The position numbers and the translations under genes are program-made. Positions 16,129 to 24,914 of a DNA stretch of 45,522 nucleotides are shown one piece after another. Positions within the stretch are counted from its first letter, which is position 1. Each line of letters starts with the position of its first letter. Location of the stretch: the NCBI GenBank assembly GCA_016742075.1, contig JACVCL010000007.1, positions 1 through 45,522 of the forward strand, written 5' to 3'. The notes under the pieces are model-generated. The model searched no databases. It was not told the DNA's origin and was given only the letters and a program-made list of their open reading frames with translations. Source of the stretch: Phycisphaerales bacterium (GTDB taxonomy: Bacteria > Planctomycetota > Phycisphaerae > Phycisphaerales > UBA1924).

Positions 16129-17331
16129 CTAGCGCGGGCCGGGTTCGCCGAGGGTGATCTTGACGGTGCGCTCGCGCTCTTCATCGCCGGGCGGGCCCGA
16201 GGCGACGGTGACCTCGACGGCCTGGCCGGGCTTGAAGTCGGCGAGGGTGCGCTGGAGATCGCCGAAGGTGAGGACGGGGCGGCCGGCGATGGCGATGATG
16301 CGGTCGCCGAGGATGATGCTGCCGCGGCGGCCCTGGGTGACGGGCTTGAGGCCGGCCTCCTCGGCCGGCCCGCCGGGCACGATGTCGGCGACGATGACGC
16401 CGCGGATGCCGGCCTGGCGGCCGTCGATCGAGCGGATGCCGAGGGTGGGGCGGATGACGCGTCCGCTGCTGATGAGCTGGGGGACGATGTGCGAGAGGAT
16501 GTCGGAGGGGACGGCGAAGCCGATGCCCGCCGAGGCGCCGGTGGGCGAGCGGATGGCGGTGTTGATGCCGATGACCCGGCCGGCCGAGTCGAAGAGGGGC
16601 CCGCCGGAGTTGCCGGGGTTGATGGCGGCGTCGGTCTGGATGACACCGCTGATGGTGGCGCCGCTCATGGCTTCCATGGTGCGGCCGAGGGCCGAAACGA
16701 TGCCGGTGGTGAGGGTGTGGTCGAGGCCGAAGGGGTTGCCGATGGCGTAGACGCGCTGGCCGACCTGGAGGTCATCGGAGCCGCCGACGGTGACGGGGCG
16801 GAGCTTGTCCTTGGGCGCGTCGATGCGGATCACGGCGAGGTCGTTGTGCGGGTCGGCGCCGACGACGGTGCCCTCGTACTCGGTCTGATCGGCGAGGCGG
16901 ACGATGAATCGCTGGGCGCCGTCGACGACGTGGTAGTTGGTGACGATGTGGCCGCGGTCGTCCCACATGAAGCCCGACCCGGCGCCCTCGGCCGACTGGG
17001 CGCCGAAGAAGGTCATCCGCTGGGCCATGGTGCGCACGAACACCACCGAGGGTGCGTTGCGCTTGAACAGGTCGACATCGCGCTGCTCGGCGGGGTCGAG
17101 CGGGGGGCGGGCCGTCCGCTTGCGCGACGCCTCGGCGGCGGCCGACTGGCCCTCGTCGCCGGCCAAGGCCGCGTGACCTTCGACCGGGCCGAGCCCCGTC
17201 CGCGAGGCGAGCACGCCGAGCACCACGCCCACGACGAGCGCCGGTAGGGCCACCGGCAACCGACGGGCACGCGTCGGCCGGGCGGAAGAGGCGGTCGGAG
17301 GGTCGGACGGAGAGGTCGCTGCGGGATGCAC
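16129..17331 (-). CDS. HtrA/DegP-type serine protease with PDZ domain
   Basis: 400-residue membrane-anchored periplasmic protease for protein quality control. One N-terminal membrane segment (residues about 27-50, VALPALVVGVVLGVLA). Trypsin-like domain has the full triad: His in VTNYHVVDG, Asp in NDLAVIRID, Ser in NPGNSGGPLF. A single C-terminal PDZ domain follows (ILGDRIIAIAGRPV). GTG start at 17331 is picked because AAGGAG lies 7 nt upstream; an ATG at 17397 in frame lacks one. A TATTGT -10-like hexamer sits at 17404-17409. With only one PDZ it resembles DegS/HtrA of Gram-positives more than DegP. Confidence 0.93.
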   Translation of the reverse strand: MHPAATSPSDPPTASSARPTRARRLPVALPALVVGVVLGVLASRTGLGPVEGHAALAGDEGQSAAAEASRKRTARPPLDPAEQRDVDLFKRNAPSVVFVRTMAQRMTFFGAQSAEGAGSGFMWDDRGHIVTNYHVVDGAQRFIVRLADQTEYEGTVVGADPHNDLAVIRIDAPKDKLRPVTVGGSDDLQVGQRVYAIGNPFGLDHTLTTGIVSALGRTMEAMSGATISGVIQTDAAINPGNSGGPLFDSAGRVIGINTAIRSPTGASAGIGFAVPSDILSHIVPQLISSGRVIRPTLGIRSIDGRQAGIRGVIVADIVPGGPAEEAGLKPVTQGRRGSIILGDRIIAIAGRPVLTFGDLQRTLADFKPGQAVEVTVASGPPGDEERERTVKITLGEPGPR

Positions 17332-17692
17332 GGCGGTGCTCCTTGCTGCACGGTGCGGGAAAAGGATCCGACGCCCGCCATGGCAGATCGGGGGCATCAG
17401 AGGACAATAGTTGGGACGCGCCGGAAGGTTGCCGCCGTCCGGATGGGTGGTGTTCGGGGTCGTGCGGTCTGACAAGTCCCAAGATCGCTGAAACGGGGCA
17501 TGCACCGACCGGAAGTATGCTGCAGGATACCCCGGTAGAGGGCCTTCCCCGGCCGGGTGAGGGCGGCGGAGGGTCGATCTCCGGCGCCGGCAGGTTGTGA
17601 GCAGCGCGTCCCCCGATTGGTGCGTCGGTGGAGGGGGGCCGGTGAGAGGGAGTGGGGGGCGGGTCGGGTGGCGGACCACGGGAGGCTCGGCG
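17332..17692. other. divergent intergenic region
   Basis: 361 bp between the HtrA gene and the NfeD gene. It contains a TATTGT hexamer (minus strand, 17404-17409) for HtrA and a TATGCT hexamer (plus strand, 17516-17521) that could serve the NfeD-flotillin pair with a leader of about 165 nt. I see no RNA gene. Confidence 0.4.
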
Positions 17693-18253
17693 ATGCTGGA
17701 CATGCTCTTTGGGAACAACGCGGGGTGGTTCGCGGTGCCGGCGCTGGTCGGGACGCTGTTCTTCGCGCTGCGGCTGGGGCTGCTGCTGCTGGGCCACGGG
17801 TTCCACGCCGACATGGACCACGGCGACGTGCACGCGGACCCGTCGGAGGGGTTCAAGGTTCTGAGCGTGCAGAGCGTCGGGGCGTTCATGATGGGCTTCG
17901 GGTGGATGGGCCTGGCGGTGTACCGCAGCACGAACACGGGGTTCGGCGGCTCGGCGGCGGCGGGGGTGCTGGGCGGGGTGTTTTTCGTGTGGCTGCTGGG
18001 GATTCTGCTGCGGTCGGTGTACGCCCTGCAGACCAGCGGGACGGTGGACATGCACGAGGCGGCGGGGCGGGAGGGGGACGTGTACGCGACGGTTCCGGCG
18101 GCGGGCGGAGGGCGGGGGCAGGTGCGGGTGAACATCGACGACCGGCAGCGGATCTACGACGCGGTGTCTGTGGGTCCGGAACTGCCGACGTCGACGCGGG
18201 TGAGGATCATGCGTGTGAACGAAGACCGGACGCTGACGGTGGCGCCGGCGTGA
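17693..18253 (+). CDS. NfeD-like membrane protein (YuaF type), flotillin partner
   Basis: 186 residues. Three hydrophobic segments in residues 10-115 (for example VPALVGTLFFALRLGLLLLG), with a His/Asp-rich loop HGFHADMDHGDVHADP that may bind metal. The C-terminal 65 residues form a small beta domain like the OB-fold of NfeD proteins (GREGDVYATVP...GQVRVNID...VRIMRVNEDRTLTV). GGAGG at 17681-17685 stands 7 nt before the ATG. It precedes the flotillin gene by 46 bp in the same direction. NfeD proteins of this kind work with flotillins in membrane microdomains. Confidence 0.8.
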   Translation: MLDMLFGNNAGWFAVPALVGTLFFALRLGLLLLGHGFHADMDHGDVHADPSEGFKVLSVQSVGAFMMGFGWMGLAVYRSTNTGFGGSAAAGVLGGVFFVWLLGILLRSVYALQTSGTVDMHEAAGREGDVYATVPAAGGGRGQVRVNIDDRQRIYDAVSVGPELPTSTRVRIMRVNEDRTLTVAPA

Positions 18254-18299
18254 ACGGGCTGGGCGGGTGCTGTCCCGCGGCCGAAGGGAGACGATCGAG

Positions 18300-19943
18300 A
18301 TGAGCCAGACGACCCTGCCGGTGACTCTCGGCGCGGTGGAGCAGTCCGACGCGCTGACGAAGGCGCTGCCGTTTCTCGGGGTGATCGGCGGCGTGCTGCT
18401 GCTGATGCTGTTCGCGGTGGTGCTGGTGGTGAAGTACTACAAGCGCTGCCCGTCGAACCGGATCCTGGTGATCTACGGACGGGTGGGCTCGAACCGCGCG
18501 GCCAAGTGCATGCACGGCGGCGGCACGTTCGTGGTTCCGCTGGTGCAGGACTACGCGTACCTGAGCCTGGAACCGCTGGTGATCGAGATCCCGCTCGAGG
18601 GCGCGCTGAGCCTGAACAACATCCGCGTGAACGTGCCGGCGACGTTCACGGTGGGCATCTCGACCGACCCGGTGCTGATGAACAACGCGGCCGAGCGCCT
18701 GCTGAACCTGCCGGTGCAGGCGGTGCGTGAGCAGGCGCAGGACATCATCCTGGGGCAGCTGCGCCTGGTGATCGCGACCCTGTCGATCGAAGAGATCAAC
18801 AAGGACCGCGAGAAGTTCATGAGCCTGATCAACACGAACGTGGCGGAAGAGATCAACAAGATCGGCCTCGAGCTGATCAACGTGAACATCCGCGACATCA
18901 CCGACGAGAGCGGGTACATCCAGGCCATCGGCCGCCGGGCCGCGGCCGAGGCGGTGAACCGCGCCAAGGTGGACGTAGCCCAGCAGGAGCGCGACGGCGC
19001 GACGGGCGAGGCGGTGGCGCTGCGTGAGAAGACCGTGAAGGTGGCGGCCGAGCAGGCCTCGGCCGTTGAGGGCCAGAAGAAGGCCGAGCAGACGCAGCGC
19101 GTGGCGGTGGCGGCCCTGGAGGCCGAGGCCGTGAAGGGTGAGGCGCAGAGCAATCGCGAGCGCGAGATCGCGATGGCGCAGCGTCAGGCCGAGACCCTGG
19201 CGGCCAAGAAGGCCGCGGAGCAGGAGCAGCGCGTGAAGGTGGCCACGGCCGAGGCCACGGCGGTGGAAGGCGAGAACCAGTCGCGGATCCGGATGGCCAG
19301 GAGCACGGCCGAGCTGCAGGAGATCCAGGCCGAGGCCAAGCGCCGCTCCGAGGTGGCCGGCGCCAAGGCCTCGGAGGCCATCCTGATTGCGCAGCGCGAG
19401 CAGGAGCTGGCCCGCCTGGCCAAGGAGCAGCTGGCGCCGCAGGAGATCGAGAAGAAGCGCATCGAGATCGCCGCCGAGGCCGAAGCCGAGAAGCTCCGCC
19501 GCGAGGCGGCGGGCCAGGCCGATGCCATCAAGGCCAAGTACGAGGCCGAGGCCCAGGGCGTGCGCATGGTGATGGAGGCCAAGGCCGAGGGCTACCGCAA
19601 GCTCATCGAGGCCTGCGGCACCGACTCGCAGGTCGGCCCAACGCTGCTGCTCATCGAGCAGCTGCCCAAGCTGGTGGCCGAGCAGGTGAAGGCGGTGCAG
19701 AACCTCAAGATCGACAAGATCACGGTCTGGGACACCGGCACCAACGGCGACGGCCGCAACGCCACGAGCGACTTCCTCGCCGGCATGGTCAACAGCCTGC
19801 CGAGGCTGCACGAACTGGCCCGCCAGGCCGGCATCGAGCTGCCGCCGGCCCTGGGCAAGCTGGCTTCGCGCCAGGGCGTGCACCTCGACGAGCAGCCCAC
19901 CCGCCCGGCCCCGGCCACGCCCGGCGGGAACAGCACGGCGTGA
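18300..19943 (+). CDS. flotillin-family protein
   Basis: 547-residue scaffold of membrane microdomains. One N-terminal membrane segment (residues about 28-48), then the SPFH/band-7 domain (CPSNRILVIYGRVG to about residue 210, including VREQAQDIILGQLR and INVNIRDITDESGYI). Residues 215-430 are a long Ala/Glu/Lys-rich coiled coil with EAEA-type repeats, as in FloT/YqiK and eukaryotic flotillins. The C-terminus (LLLIEQLPKLVAEQVKAVQNLKIDKITVWD) is the typical flotillin oligomerisation tail. Start at 18300 with AAGGGAG upstream. Forms a two-gene operon with the NfeD protein and ends before a strong hairpin. Confidence 0.93.
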   Translation: MSQTTLPVTLGAVEQSDALTKALPFLGVIGGVLLLMLFAVVLVVKYYKRCPSNRILVIYGRVGSNRAAKCMHGGGTFVVPLVQDYAYLSLEPLVIEIPLEGALSLNNIRVNVPATFTVGISTDPVLMNNAAERLLNLPVQAVREQAQDIILGQLRLVIATLSIEEINKDREKFMSLINTNVAEEINKIGLELINVNIRDITDESGYIQAIGRRAAAEAVNRAKVDVAQQERDGATGEAVALREKTVKVAAEQASAVEGQKKAEQTQRVAVAALEAEAVKGEAQSNREREIAMAQRQAETLAAKKAAEQEQRVKVATAEATAVEGENQSRIRMARSTAELQEIQAEAKRRSEVAGAKASEAILIAQREQELARLAKEQLAPQEIEKKRIEIAAEAEAEKLRREAAGQADAIKAKYEAEAQGVRMVMEAKAEGYRKLIEACGTDSQVGPTLLLIEQLPKLVAEQVKAVQNLKIDKITVWDTGTNGDGRNATSDFLAGMVNSLPRLHELARQAGIELPPALGKLASRQGVHLDEQPTRPAPATPGGNSTA

Positions 19944-19972
19944 GCCGCCGCGGAGGCCGGGTTCGATCAAGC

Positions 19973-20006
19973 ACACGGGCCGCGCTCATGGGAGCGCGGC
20001 CCGTGT
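19973..20006. terminator. bidirectional hairpin terminator
   Basis: Perfect 15-bp stem (ACACGGGCCGCGCTC and its complement) with an ATGG loop between the convergent flotillin and DUF6265 genes. There is no clear T run, so it may act as a hairpin end or with Rho. Confidence 0.65.
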
Positions 20007-20075
20007 CGTTGTGCGGCTATGCCGACGCCCCGGTGGAGCCCTGACGGGTTGCGGAGGAGTGGGGGGGGGGAGGAG

Positions 20076-20690
20076 CTAGCGCGAGGGCTCGCGCTTGTAG
20101 ATCGAGGTGAAGTTCTTCTCTTTGGTGTCGGGCTTGAAGCGCACGTCGGTGGCCAGGGTATCGCGGTCAACGAGCCGGTAGACCACGGCCTCGACGCCGC
20201 TGTTGTCGCCCGAAGGGGTGAACTCGGCGCTGTTGCCACCGACGCTGGTGAGCTTGAAGACCGAGGCTTCCTTGCGGTTCTCGGGCACCTGCAGCTGGTT
20301 GTGCAGGTGCCGCTGGCGCAGGAGAACCTCCCCGTTCTCGACGGTGATGATCGTGACCTCGAAGAAGGCGGGCTTGGTGTCTCGGCGGATCTGGCGGAAC
20401 GCGCCCATCATGCTGGTGCCGCGGGGGGCCATCCATTGCTCTTCGTTCACGGTCTTGTTGGGGTTGACGCCGATCCACCGCCCGGCCATGAAGGCCAGCG
20501 GCGCGAGCGCCCGGTCGGCCGCGGGCACGGCCGACATGTCCGCCGCCGGGGCCGCGGCGGCGCGGTCGGCCGCCGCCTCGCTGGCCGGGGCACTGCTCGC
20601 CTTGTCTGCGCCCTTGCAGCCCCCGAGGGCTACCGCCGCGCCCGCGAGCACCACCATCGCCGCCCGCACACCAACGCTTCGATTCAGCAT
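20076..20690 (-). CDS. DUF6265-like lipoprotein
   Basis: 204 residues. Signal peptide with lipobox ALGGC (Cys about 24), an Ala-rich linker to about residue 60, then a globular domain FMAGRWIGV...EEQWMAPRGTSMMGAFRQI...LLRQRHLHNQL. The W-x6-EEQW-x-x-PRG-x-S-M-x-G order and the LRxRHxH strand are typical of DUF6265 proteins, of unknown role, with a lipocalin-like beta barrel expected. AAGGAG lies 7 nt before the ATG at 20690, and a TACACT hexamer at 20730-20735 could be the -10. Confidence 0.75.
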   Translation of the reverse strand: MLNRSVGVRAAMVVLAGAAVALGGCKGADKASSAPASEAAADRAAAAPAADMSAVPAADRALAPLAFMAGRWIGVNPNKTVNEEQWMAPRGTSMMGAFRQIRRDTKPAFFEVTIITVENGEVLLRQRHLHNQLQVPENRKEASVFKLTSVGGNSAEFTPSGDNSGVEAVVYRLVDRDTLATDVRFKPDTKEKNFTSIYKREPSR

Positions 20691-20783
20691 CGTCTTGCTC
20701 CTTGTCCGACGGGTTCGATATCCGTTCGCAGTGTAATCGCCGCCGCGCAACCCGGGGCATGTCCCGGCGCGGCCGCGGTGCGG

Positions 20784-21434
20784 CTACGCCCCGCGCGGCC
20801 GGAAGAGCCCCTCGGGCCGGGCGCCCAGCATGCCGGCCTCGAGCTTGCGCCCGTCCACGCGGCTGAGCTTCCGCATGGCGGCAGCCGGGGCGGCGGGCAC
20901 GCGGGCCCGACGCTCGAGTTCCACGTCGAGCAGCCGCTCGAGGCCCTCTTCCCGTGTCATCCAGCCCAGGTGGTCGTAGCGGGAGAGGTCCATCGGCCGC
21001 CGCCATGCCACCATGCTGCGATCGCCGAGGGTGTTGAAGTACTCGTCGAAGTACGACATGAGCAGCTCGCGAACCGACCGGTACACGGGTTCGCGGTAGC
21101 GCAGGCCGACGCAGTTGGACTTGGCCACGGCGCCCCAGTGCCGGCGCCCGTCGTGCCGCTCGGTGAACACCGCCAGCATGTGCCCGTCGTCGTTCTCGGC
21201 GTCGATCCACACCACGAGCGGCGGCCGGCCCTGCCGCCGCAGGGCCGCCGCGGCCAGCAGCGCGCCGTCGACACAGTGGGCCACGCCGTCGCGCAGCACG
21301 CGGCGGGGCGAGCGGTAGATCGGGTCGATGCTGTACGCCACGCCGTCGAGGTACCGCTGGATGTCGAGCGGCCGACGCAGGCGATCGAGCACCCGGCGTT
21401 CCGTAGCAGAGAATCCCGCGTCGGGAGATGTCAC
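20784..21434 (-). CDS. transglutaminase-like cysteine protease-fold protein
   Basis: 216 residues, no signal peptide. Residues 45-110 match the transglutaminase-like core: Cys54 in GVAHCVDGALLAAAALRRQG, His85 in DDGHMLAVF, and a following strand HWGAVAKSN that could hold the acid or support residue. Family members are proteases, transglutaminases or peptide N-glycanase-like enzymes; the substrate here is not known. GTG start overlaps the hom stop codon (GTGA), so it is translationally coupled to homoserine dehydrogenase, an unexpected partnership. Confidence 0.7.
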   Translation of the reverse strand: MTSPDAGFSATERRVLDRLRRPLDIQRYLDGVAYSIDPIYRSPRRVLRDGVAHCVDGALLAAAALRRQGRPPLVVWIDAENDDGHMLAVFTERHDGRRHWGAVAKSNCVGLRYREPVYRSVRELLMSYFDEYFNTLGDRSMVAWRRPMDLSRYDHLGWMTREEGLERLLDVELERRARVPAAPAAAMRKLSRVDGRKLEAGMLGARPEGLFRPRGA

Positions 21435-22498
21435 CGCCCGTCTCCCGAAAGCCAGCGGATGCCGCCGCCGGGCTCTTCGAGCGGCGTGATATCCGCGCGC
21501 GAGGCGGTGGTGGTCGGGAACGGCGTGCCGGGCCCGCCCGAGCCCAGCAGGCGGAGATCCGACAGCACCGCCGAGGCCGTCGGCCCGGCGCCGGCGCCGG
21601 GGCCCGAGAGGAACACCTCGCCCATCGGCTCGGCCCGCACGGCCAGGCCGTTCTGCGGCCCCGAGAGCCGGCCGAGCGGGTGGTCGAGCGGGGTGAACGC
21701 GGGCCCCACCCGCAGCGCGGCGCGCGGGCCGTCGATGCGTGCAGCGGCGATCAGCCGTACCGCGCAGCGGTGCGCGCGCGCCTCGGCCAGATGCGCGGGC
21801 GTCACGCCCGTGATGCCCGTGGTGGCGACCCAATCGGCCTGTATCGCCCGGCCCGCCGCGAGCGAGGCGAGGATGGCGAGTTTCTCGGCCGAATCGCGCC
21901 CGGAGACATCGAATGTGGGGTCGGCCTCGGCGTAGCCCAGCCGCTGGGCCTCGGCCAGGGCCGACGCGTACGGGGTGCCCCGCTCGGCCATCGCCGAGAG
22001 AATGAAATTGCACGTGCCGTTCACCACGCCGAGCAGCCCGGTGCGGTCGGCGGGCGGCACCGCCCGGGCCAGTGCGGCCACCACGGGCACGCCCCCGCAC
22101 ACCGAGGCCTCGAAGAACAGTTCGCGCCCCGCCTGCTGCGCCGCCGCCGCCACCTCGGCCCCGTGGGCGGCGAGCATGGCCTTGTTGGCGGTGACCAGGT
22201 GCATGCCCGCCCGGAGCGCACGCAGGGCGAAGCCGCGCCCCGGCGCGGCGCCGCCGGCCACTTCCACCAGCACGTCGGCCGTGGCTCCTGACGCGGCGGC
22301 GAAGAAGGCCTCGGGGTCGGCGGTCACCACGCACCCCGGCGGCAGCGGCGCCTCGCGGGGTTTGCGCGGATCGCGCACGAGCACCGCGGCGAGCTCGAAG
22401 CTCCGCCCCGTCTGCTCGCGGAGGCGAGGCCCCTGCGCGTCGATCAGGCGGGCCAGGCCGGCGCCGACGGTGCCCAGGCCGATCATCGCGATGCGCAT
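21431..22498 (-). CDS. hom: homoserine dehydrogenase, short form without ACT domain
   Basis: Reduces aspartate semialdehyde to homoserine for Thr and Met synthesis. 355 residues. N-terminal NAD(P) motif IGLGTVGAGLARL, VTANKAMLAAHG, then the substrate-domain motif VVNGTCNFILSAM followed by AEADPTFDVSGRDSAEKLAILA. The usual C-terminal ACT regulatory domain of longer (about 430-residue) bacterial enzymes is absent, so feedback inhibition by threonine through ACT is not expected. Divergent from the class IV aminotransferase with 69 bp between starts. Confidence 0.95.
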   Translation of the reverse strand: MRIAMIGLGTVGAGLARLIDAQGPRLREQTGRSFELAAVLVRDPRKPREAPLPPGCVVTADPEAFFAAASGATADVLVEVAGGAAPGRGFALRALRAGMHLVTANKAMLAAHGAEVAAAAQQAGRELFFEASVCGGVPVVAALARAVPPADRTGLLGVVNGTCNFILSAMAERGTPYASALAEAQRLGYAEADPTFDVSGRDSAEKLAILASLAAGRAIQADWVATTGITGVTPAHLAEARAHRCAVRLIAAARIDGPRAALRVGPAFTPLDHPLGRLSGPQNGLAVRAEPMGEVFLSGPGAGAGPTASAVLSDLRLLGSGGPGTPFPTTTASRADITPLEEPGGGIRWLSGDGR

Positions 22499-22555
22499 GG
22501 CAGAGGGTTCTCCGGGGTTCGACGGCATCCCGCGGCGGGGCCGGGGACGGGGCGA

Positions 22556-22561
22556 TAGGCT
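22556..22561 (+). promoter_or_regulatory. -10 hexamer of the class IV aminotransferase gene (leaderless type)
   Basis: TAGGCT, 6 nt before the ATG, no Shine-Dalgarno. Confidence 0.5.
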
Positions 22562-22567
22562 TGGGCG

Positions 22568-23485
22568 ATGCCGGAAGCGATCTTTCTGAACGGCCAGTTT
22601 ATCGACGGGCGCGAGGCGGCCCGGCTGTCGGCGTTCGACGCGGGGGTGCAGCACGCCGTCGGCCTCTTCGAGACGATGGCCGGCGGGAACGAGATGACCT
22701 CCGACGGCCCGCGCCCGTGGGTGCTGCGGCTGGGCTGGCACATCGAGCGGATCAGCGAGTCGGCCCGGGCGCTGGGGCTCTCGGCGTCGGTGCGGTCGGG
22801 CGCACTGGGCGAGGCTGTGCTGCTGACGGTGCAGCAGAGCGGGCTGGAGCGCGCCCGCGTGCGGCTGACGCTCACCGGCGGCGACCTCTCGCTGCTGGCG
22901 CCGGCGCGCGGCCCGATCGACCCCACAGTGCTCATCGTCGCCCAGCCGGCCACCGAGTATCCCGGCGAGATGTTCGAACGTGGCGTGACCGTGCGGATCG
23001 CCGACACACGGGCGAACCCGCTGAACCCCTTCGAGAGCCACAAGACGCTGAACTACTGGTGGCGGCTGTCGGAGCTGCGCCGGGCGGCCGCGGCCGGTTG
23101 CGGCGAGGCGCTGGTGCTGGCGGTCACCAACCACGTGTGCGGCGGGTGCGTGTCGAACCTCTTCGTGCGCAGGGGCGACGAACTGCTGACCCCCCCGGCC
23201 CGCGGCGACGATACCGCGGGGGCGCTGCCATCGCCCGTGCTGCCCGGCGTCACGCGCCGGCTGCTGCTCGATGCGACCCGGCACGAGGGGATGGCCGTGC
23301 GCACCAGGCTGCTGGGCGTCAACGACGTGCTCGACGCCGACGAGGTGTTCCTCACCAACTCGTCGTGGGGCGTGCTGCCGGTGACGAAGGTGGAGGGCAA
23401 GGCCATTGGCGGCGGAGCGGTCGGCGAGACCACGCGCCGCCTGCGCCGGCTCTGGACGGAGGCCATCGACGATGAACGCTCCTAG
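22568..23485 (+). CDS. class IV aminotransferase (PabC/IlvE/DAAT fold)
   Basis: 305-residue PLP enzyme. N-terminal FLNGQFIDGREAARLSAFDAGVQHAVGLFET is the fold-type IV signature, and the PLP lysine is Lys159 in ESHKTLNYW. NHVCGGCVSNLF and FLTNSSWGVLPV fit the phosphate-binding and dimer regions. It could be 4-amino-4-deoxychorismate lyase, a branched-chain aminotransferase or a D-amino acid aminotransferase; the SHKTLNY context is closest to the PabC/DAAT group, but no choice is safe. The downstream gene starts inside its last codons (14-bp overlap), so the two are coupled. Confidence 0.88.
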   Translation: MPEAIFLNGQFIDGREAARLSAFDAGVQHAVGLFETMAGGNEMTSDGPRPWVLRLGWHIERISESARALGLSASVRSGALGEAVLLTVQQSGLERARVRLTLTGGDLSLLAPARGPIDPTVLIVAQPATEYPGEMFERGVTVRIADTRANPLNPFESHKTLNYWWRLSELRRAAAAGCGEALVLAVTNHVCGGCVSNLFVRRGDELLTPPARGDDTAGALPSPVLPGVTRRLLLDATRHEGMAVRTRLLGVNDVLDADEVFLTNSSWGVLPVTKVEGKAIGGGAVGETTRRLRRLWTEAIDDERS

Positions 23486-24914
23486 AGGTTCGCTGGCGGC
23501 CGTGGGCCTGGCTCTCGCGGGTGCGCCGTGCGCTTCGGGGCAGCCGGGGCCCGATCCTCTTCGCGGCGCAGCGCCGCCGGGCCGTCCCGCGGGCGAGGAC
23601 GCGACGGTCGATACCCGCGCCGAGCGGTTGCTGCGCGTCGCCTCGCCGCTGCGCACCATCGAGCCCGGCGAGGCCGGCGAGAGCACCGATCTGGCGCCGA
23701 TCGCCCGCGCGGTGGGCGAAGCCCGCGTCGTGCTGCTGGCCCTTCCTGATGACGGAGACGGCGGGGCGATGCTGGCGTTGTCGCGCGTGGCGCGGTTCCT
23801 GCACGAGGCCAAGGGGTTCGACACGGTGGCGTGGCCCGTGAGTGTGTACGAGGGGCGCGTGCTCGACCGCGCGCTCCGCGAGCGCGCGGGCAAGGGCCCC
23901 CCGGCGCACAACGCCGTGGAGCAGGGGCTGGGGCCGCGGTTCCAGAACGCCGCGGTGCGGTCGCTGGTCGAGCGGGCGATCTCGGCGGTGGGGGGCGCCG
24001 GGCCCGGCCCGGTGATGCGCATGACCGGCTACGAAGCGGGTCTCGCGCGGCCCGCGGCCGCGTCGCGCATGGGCGATGAACTGCTGGGCCTGCTGGGCGT
24101 TCCGCCCGAGGGCGGGCGGGGAGTTGATTCTTCGCAGCGCAAGCTCTTCGCCGAGCTTCTGGCGGCGGTGGGGGCGGGGACGAGCCTGAGGACCGACGAA
24201 CAGGCGGCGCGGCGTCGCGCGGCCGAGGCGGTGCTCGCCGCCTGGCGGGCCGGCCGCGCCAGGCTGGAAAGCGAGCAGCCGCCGGGTGTGTACGCCTGGG
24301 GCGAGCGGTGCCTGACGCAGCTGCTGGAGTTCGAAGCACTGCAGGCCGAGCCGGCGGCCGCGGGCGACGCCGCCTCGGCCGCCGAGCGGACGGCGACGCG
24401 ACGCACCCAGCGCGCGCGGGCCATCGCCGCCAACGTGCTCGACGCGCTGGGCGAGGGCGCGCAGCGGCGCCGCGTGCTGGTCTGGACCACCACCGCTCAG
24501 GCGGCCCGCGGGCTGTCGGAGGCCGCCGGGCCGGGTGGGCGGGCGCTCTTCGCCGGCCAGCGCACCGTGGGCGATGAACTGGCCGCGGCGCTCGGCGGGC
24601 GGGCGGTCTACGTGCTGGCGGCGGTGTCGTCGTCGGGCGAGGTGGGGCGCGCACCCGAGATCCGCTCGCTGCCAACGCCCGACCCCGGGAGCCCCGAGGG
24701 GCTGTGGGCCCGCGCGGCGGCGGGAGGCACGGTGGCCGGCGCGGCCCGCGCGGCATTCCTCGACCTTCGTACCGCCCCCGGGCGCGAGGGCGCCGAGTGG
24801 CTTACCGGGCCCATGCCCTCGCGCGCAGTGGGGGGCTTCCCGCTCACGGCCCGCTGGGCGGAGGTGTTCGACGGCGTCATCCTGCTCGCGAAGACCGAGC
24901 CGGTCAGGCCGTGA
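23472..24914 (+). CDS. erythromycin-esterase-like exported protein, catalytic residues apparently lost
   Basis: 480 residues. N-terminal signal-like segment (AVGLALAGAPCASG). The rest follows the erythromycin esterase/TraB-like layout: DLAPIARAVGEARVVLL, then ARFLHEAKGFDTVAWPVSVYEGRVLDRALRE, later VLVWTTTAQAARGLSEAAG and TVGDELAAALGGRAVYVLA. In active members the first block reads GE-x-x-HG, a Glu follows GF-x-x-x-x, and the late block reads WxHNxH. Here these read LPDDGDGG, WP and WTTTAQ, so the Glu/His set is missing. I infer a non-catalytic or re-purposed homologue. Starts 14 bp inside the aminotransferase gene; overlaps the convergent ATPase gene by 11 bp. Confidence 0.65.
   Translation: MNAPRGSLAAVGLALAGAPCASGQPGPDPLRGAAPPGRPAGEDATVDTRAERLLRVASPLRTIEPGEAGESTDLAPIARAVGEARVVLLALPDDGDGGAMLALSRVARFLHEAKGFDTVAWPVSVYEGRVLDRALRERAGKGPPAHNAVEQGLGPRFQNAAVRSLVERAISAVGGAGPGPVMRMTGYEAGLARPAAASRMGDELLGLLGVPPEGGRGVDSSQRKLFAELLAAVGAGTSLRTDEQAARRRAAEAVLAAWRAGRARLESEQPPGVYAWGERCLTQLLEFEALQAEPAAAGDAASAAERTATRRTQRARAIAANVLDALGEGAQRRRVLVWTTTAQAARGLSEAAGPGGRALFAGQRTVGDELAAALGGRAVYVLAAVSSSGEVGRAPEIRSLPTPDPGSPEGLWARAAAGGTVAGAARAAFLDLRTAPGREGAEWLTGPMPSRAVGGFPLTARWAEVFDGVILLAKTEPVRP

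Noticed and set aside
18960-19560. Internal DNA repeats in the flotillin gene
   Set aside because: They reflect the Ala/Glu/Lys coiled-coil codons, expected for the family.
20705-20730. T-loop-like GGGTTCGAT with short stem before the DUF6265 gene
   Set aside because: Flanking sequence is the promoter and signal-peptide region; no cloverleaf forms.
20918-20931. Possible fourth parS, GTTCCACGTCGAGC
   Set aside because: Only 12 of 14 bases match and the palindrome is broken; it lies in conserved coding sequence far from parB.
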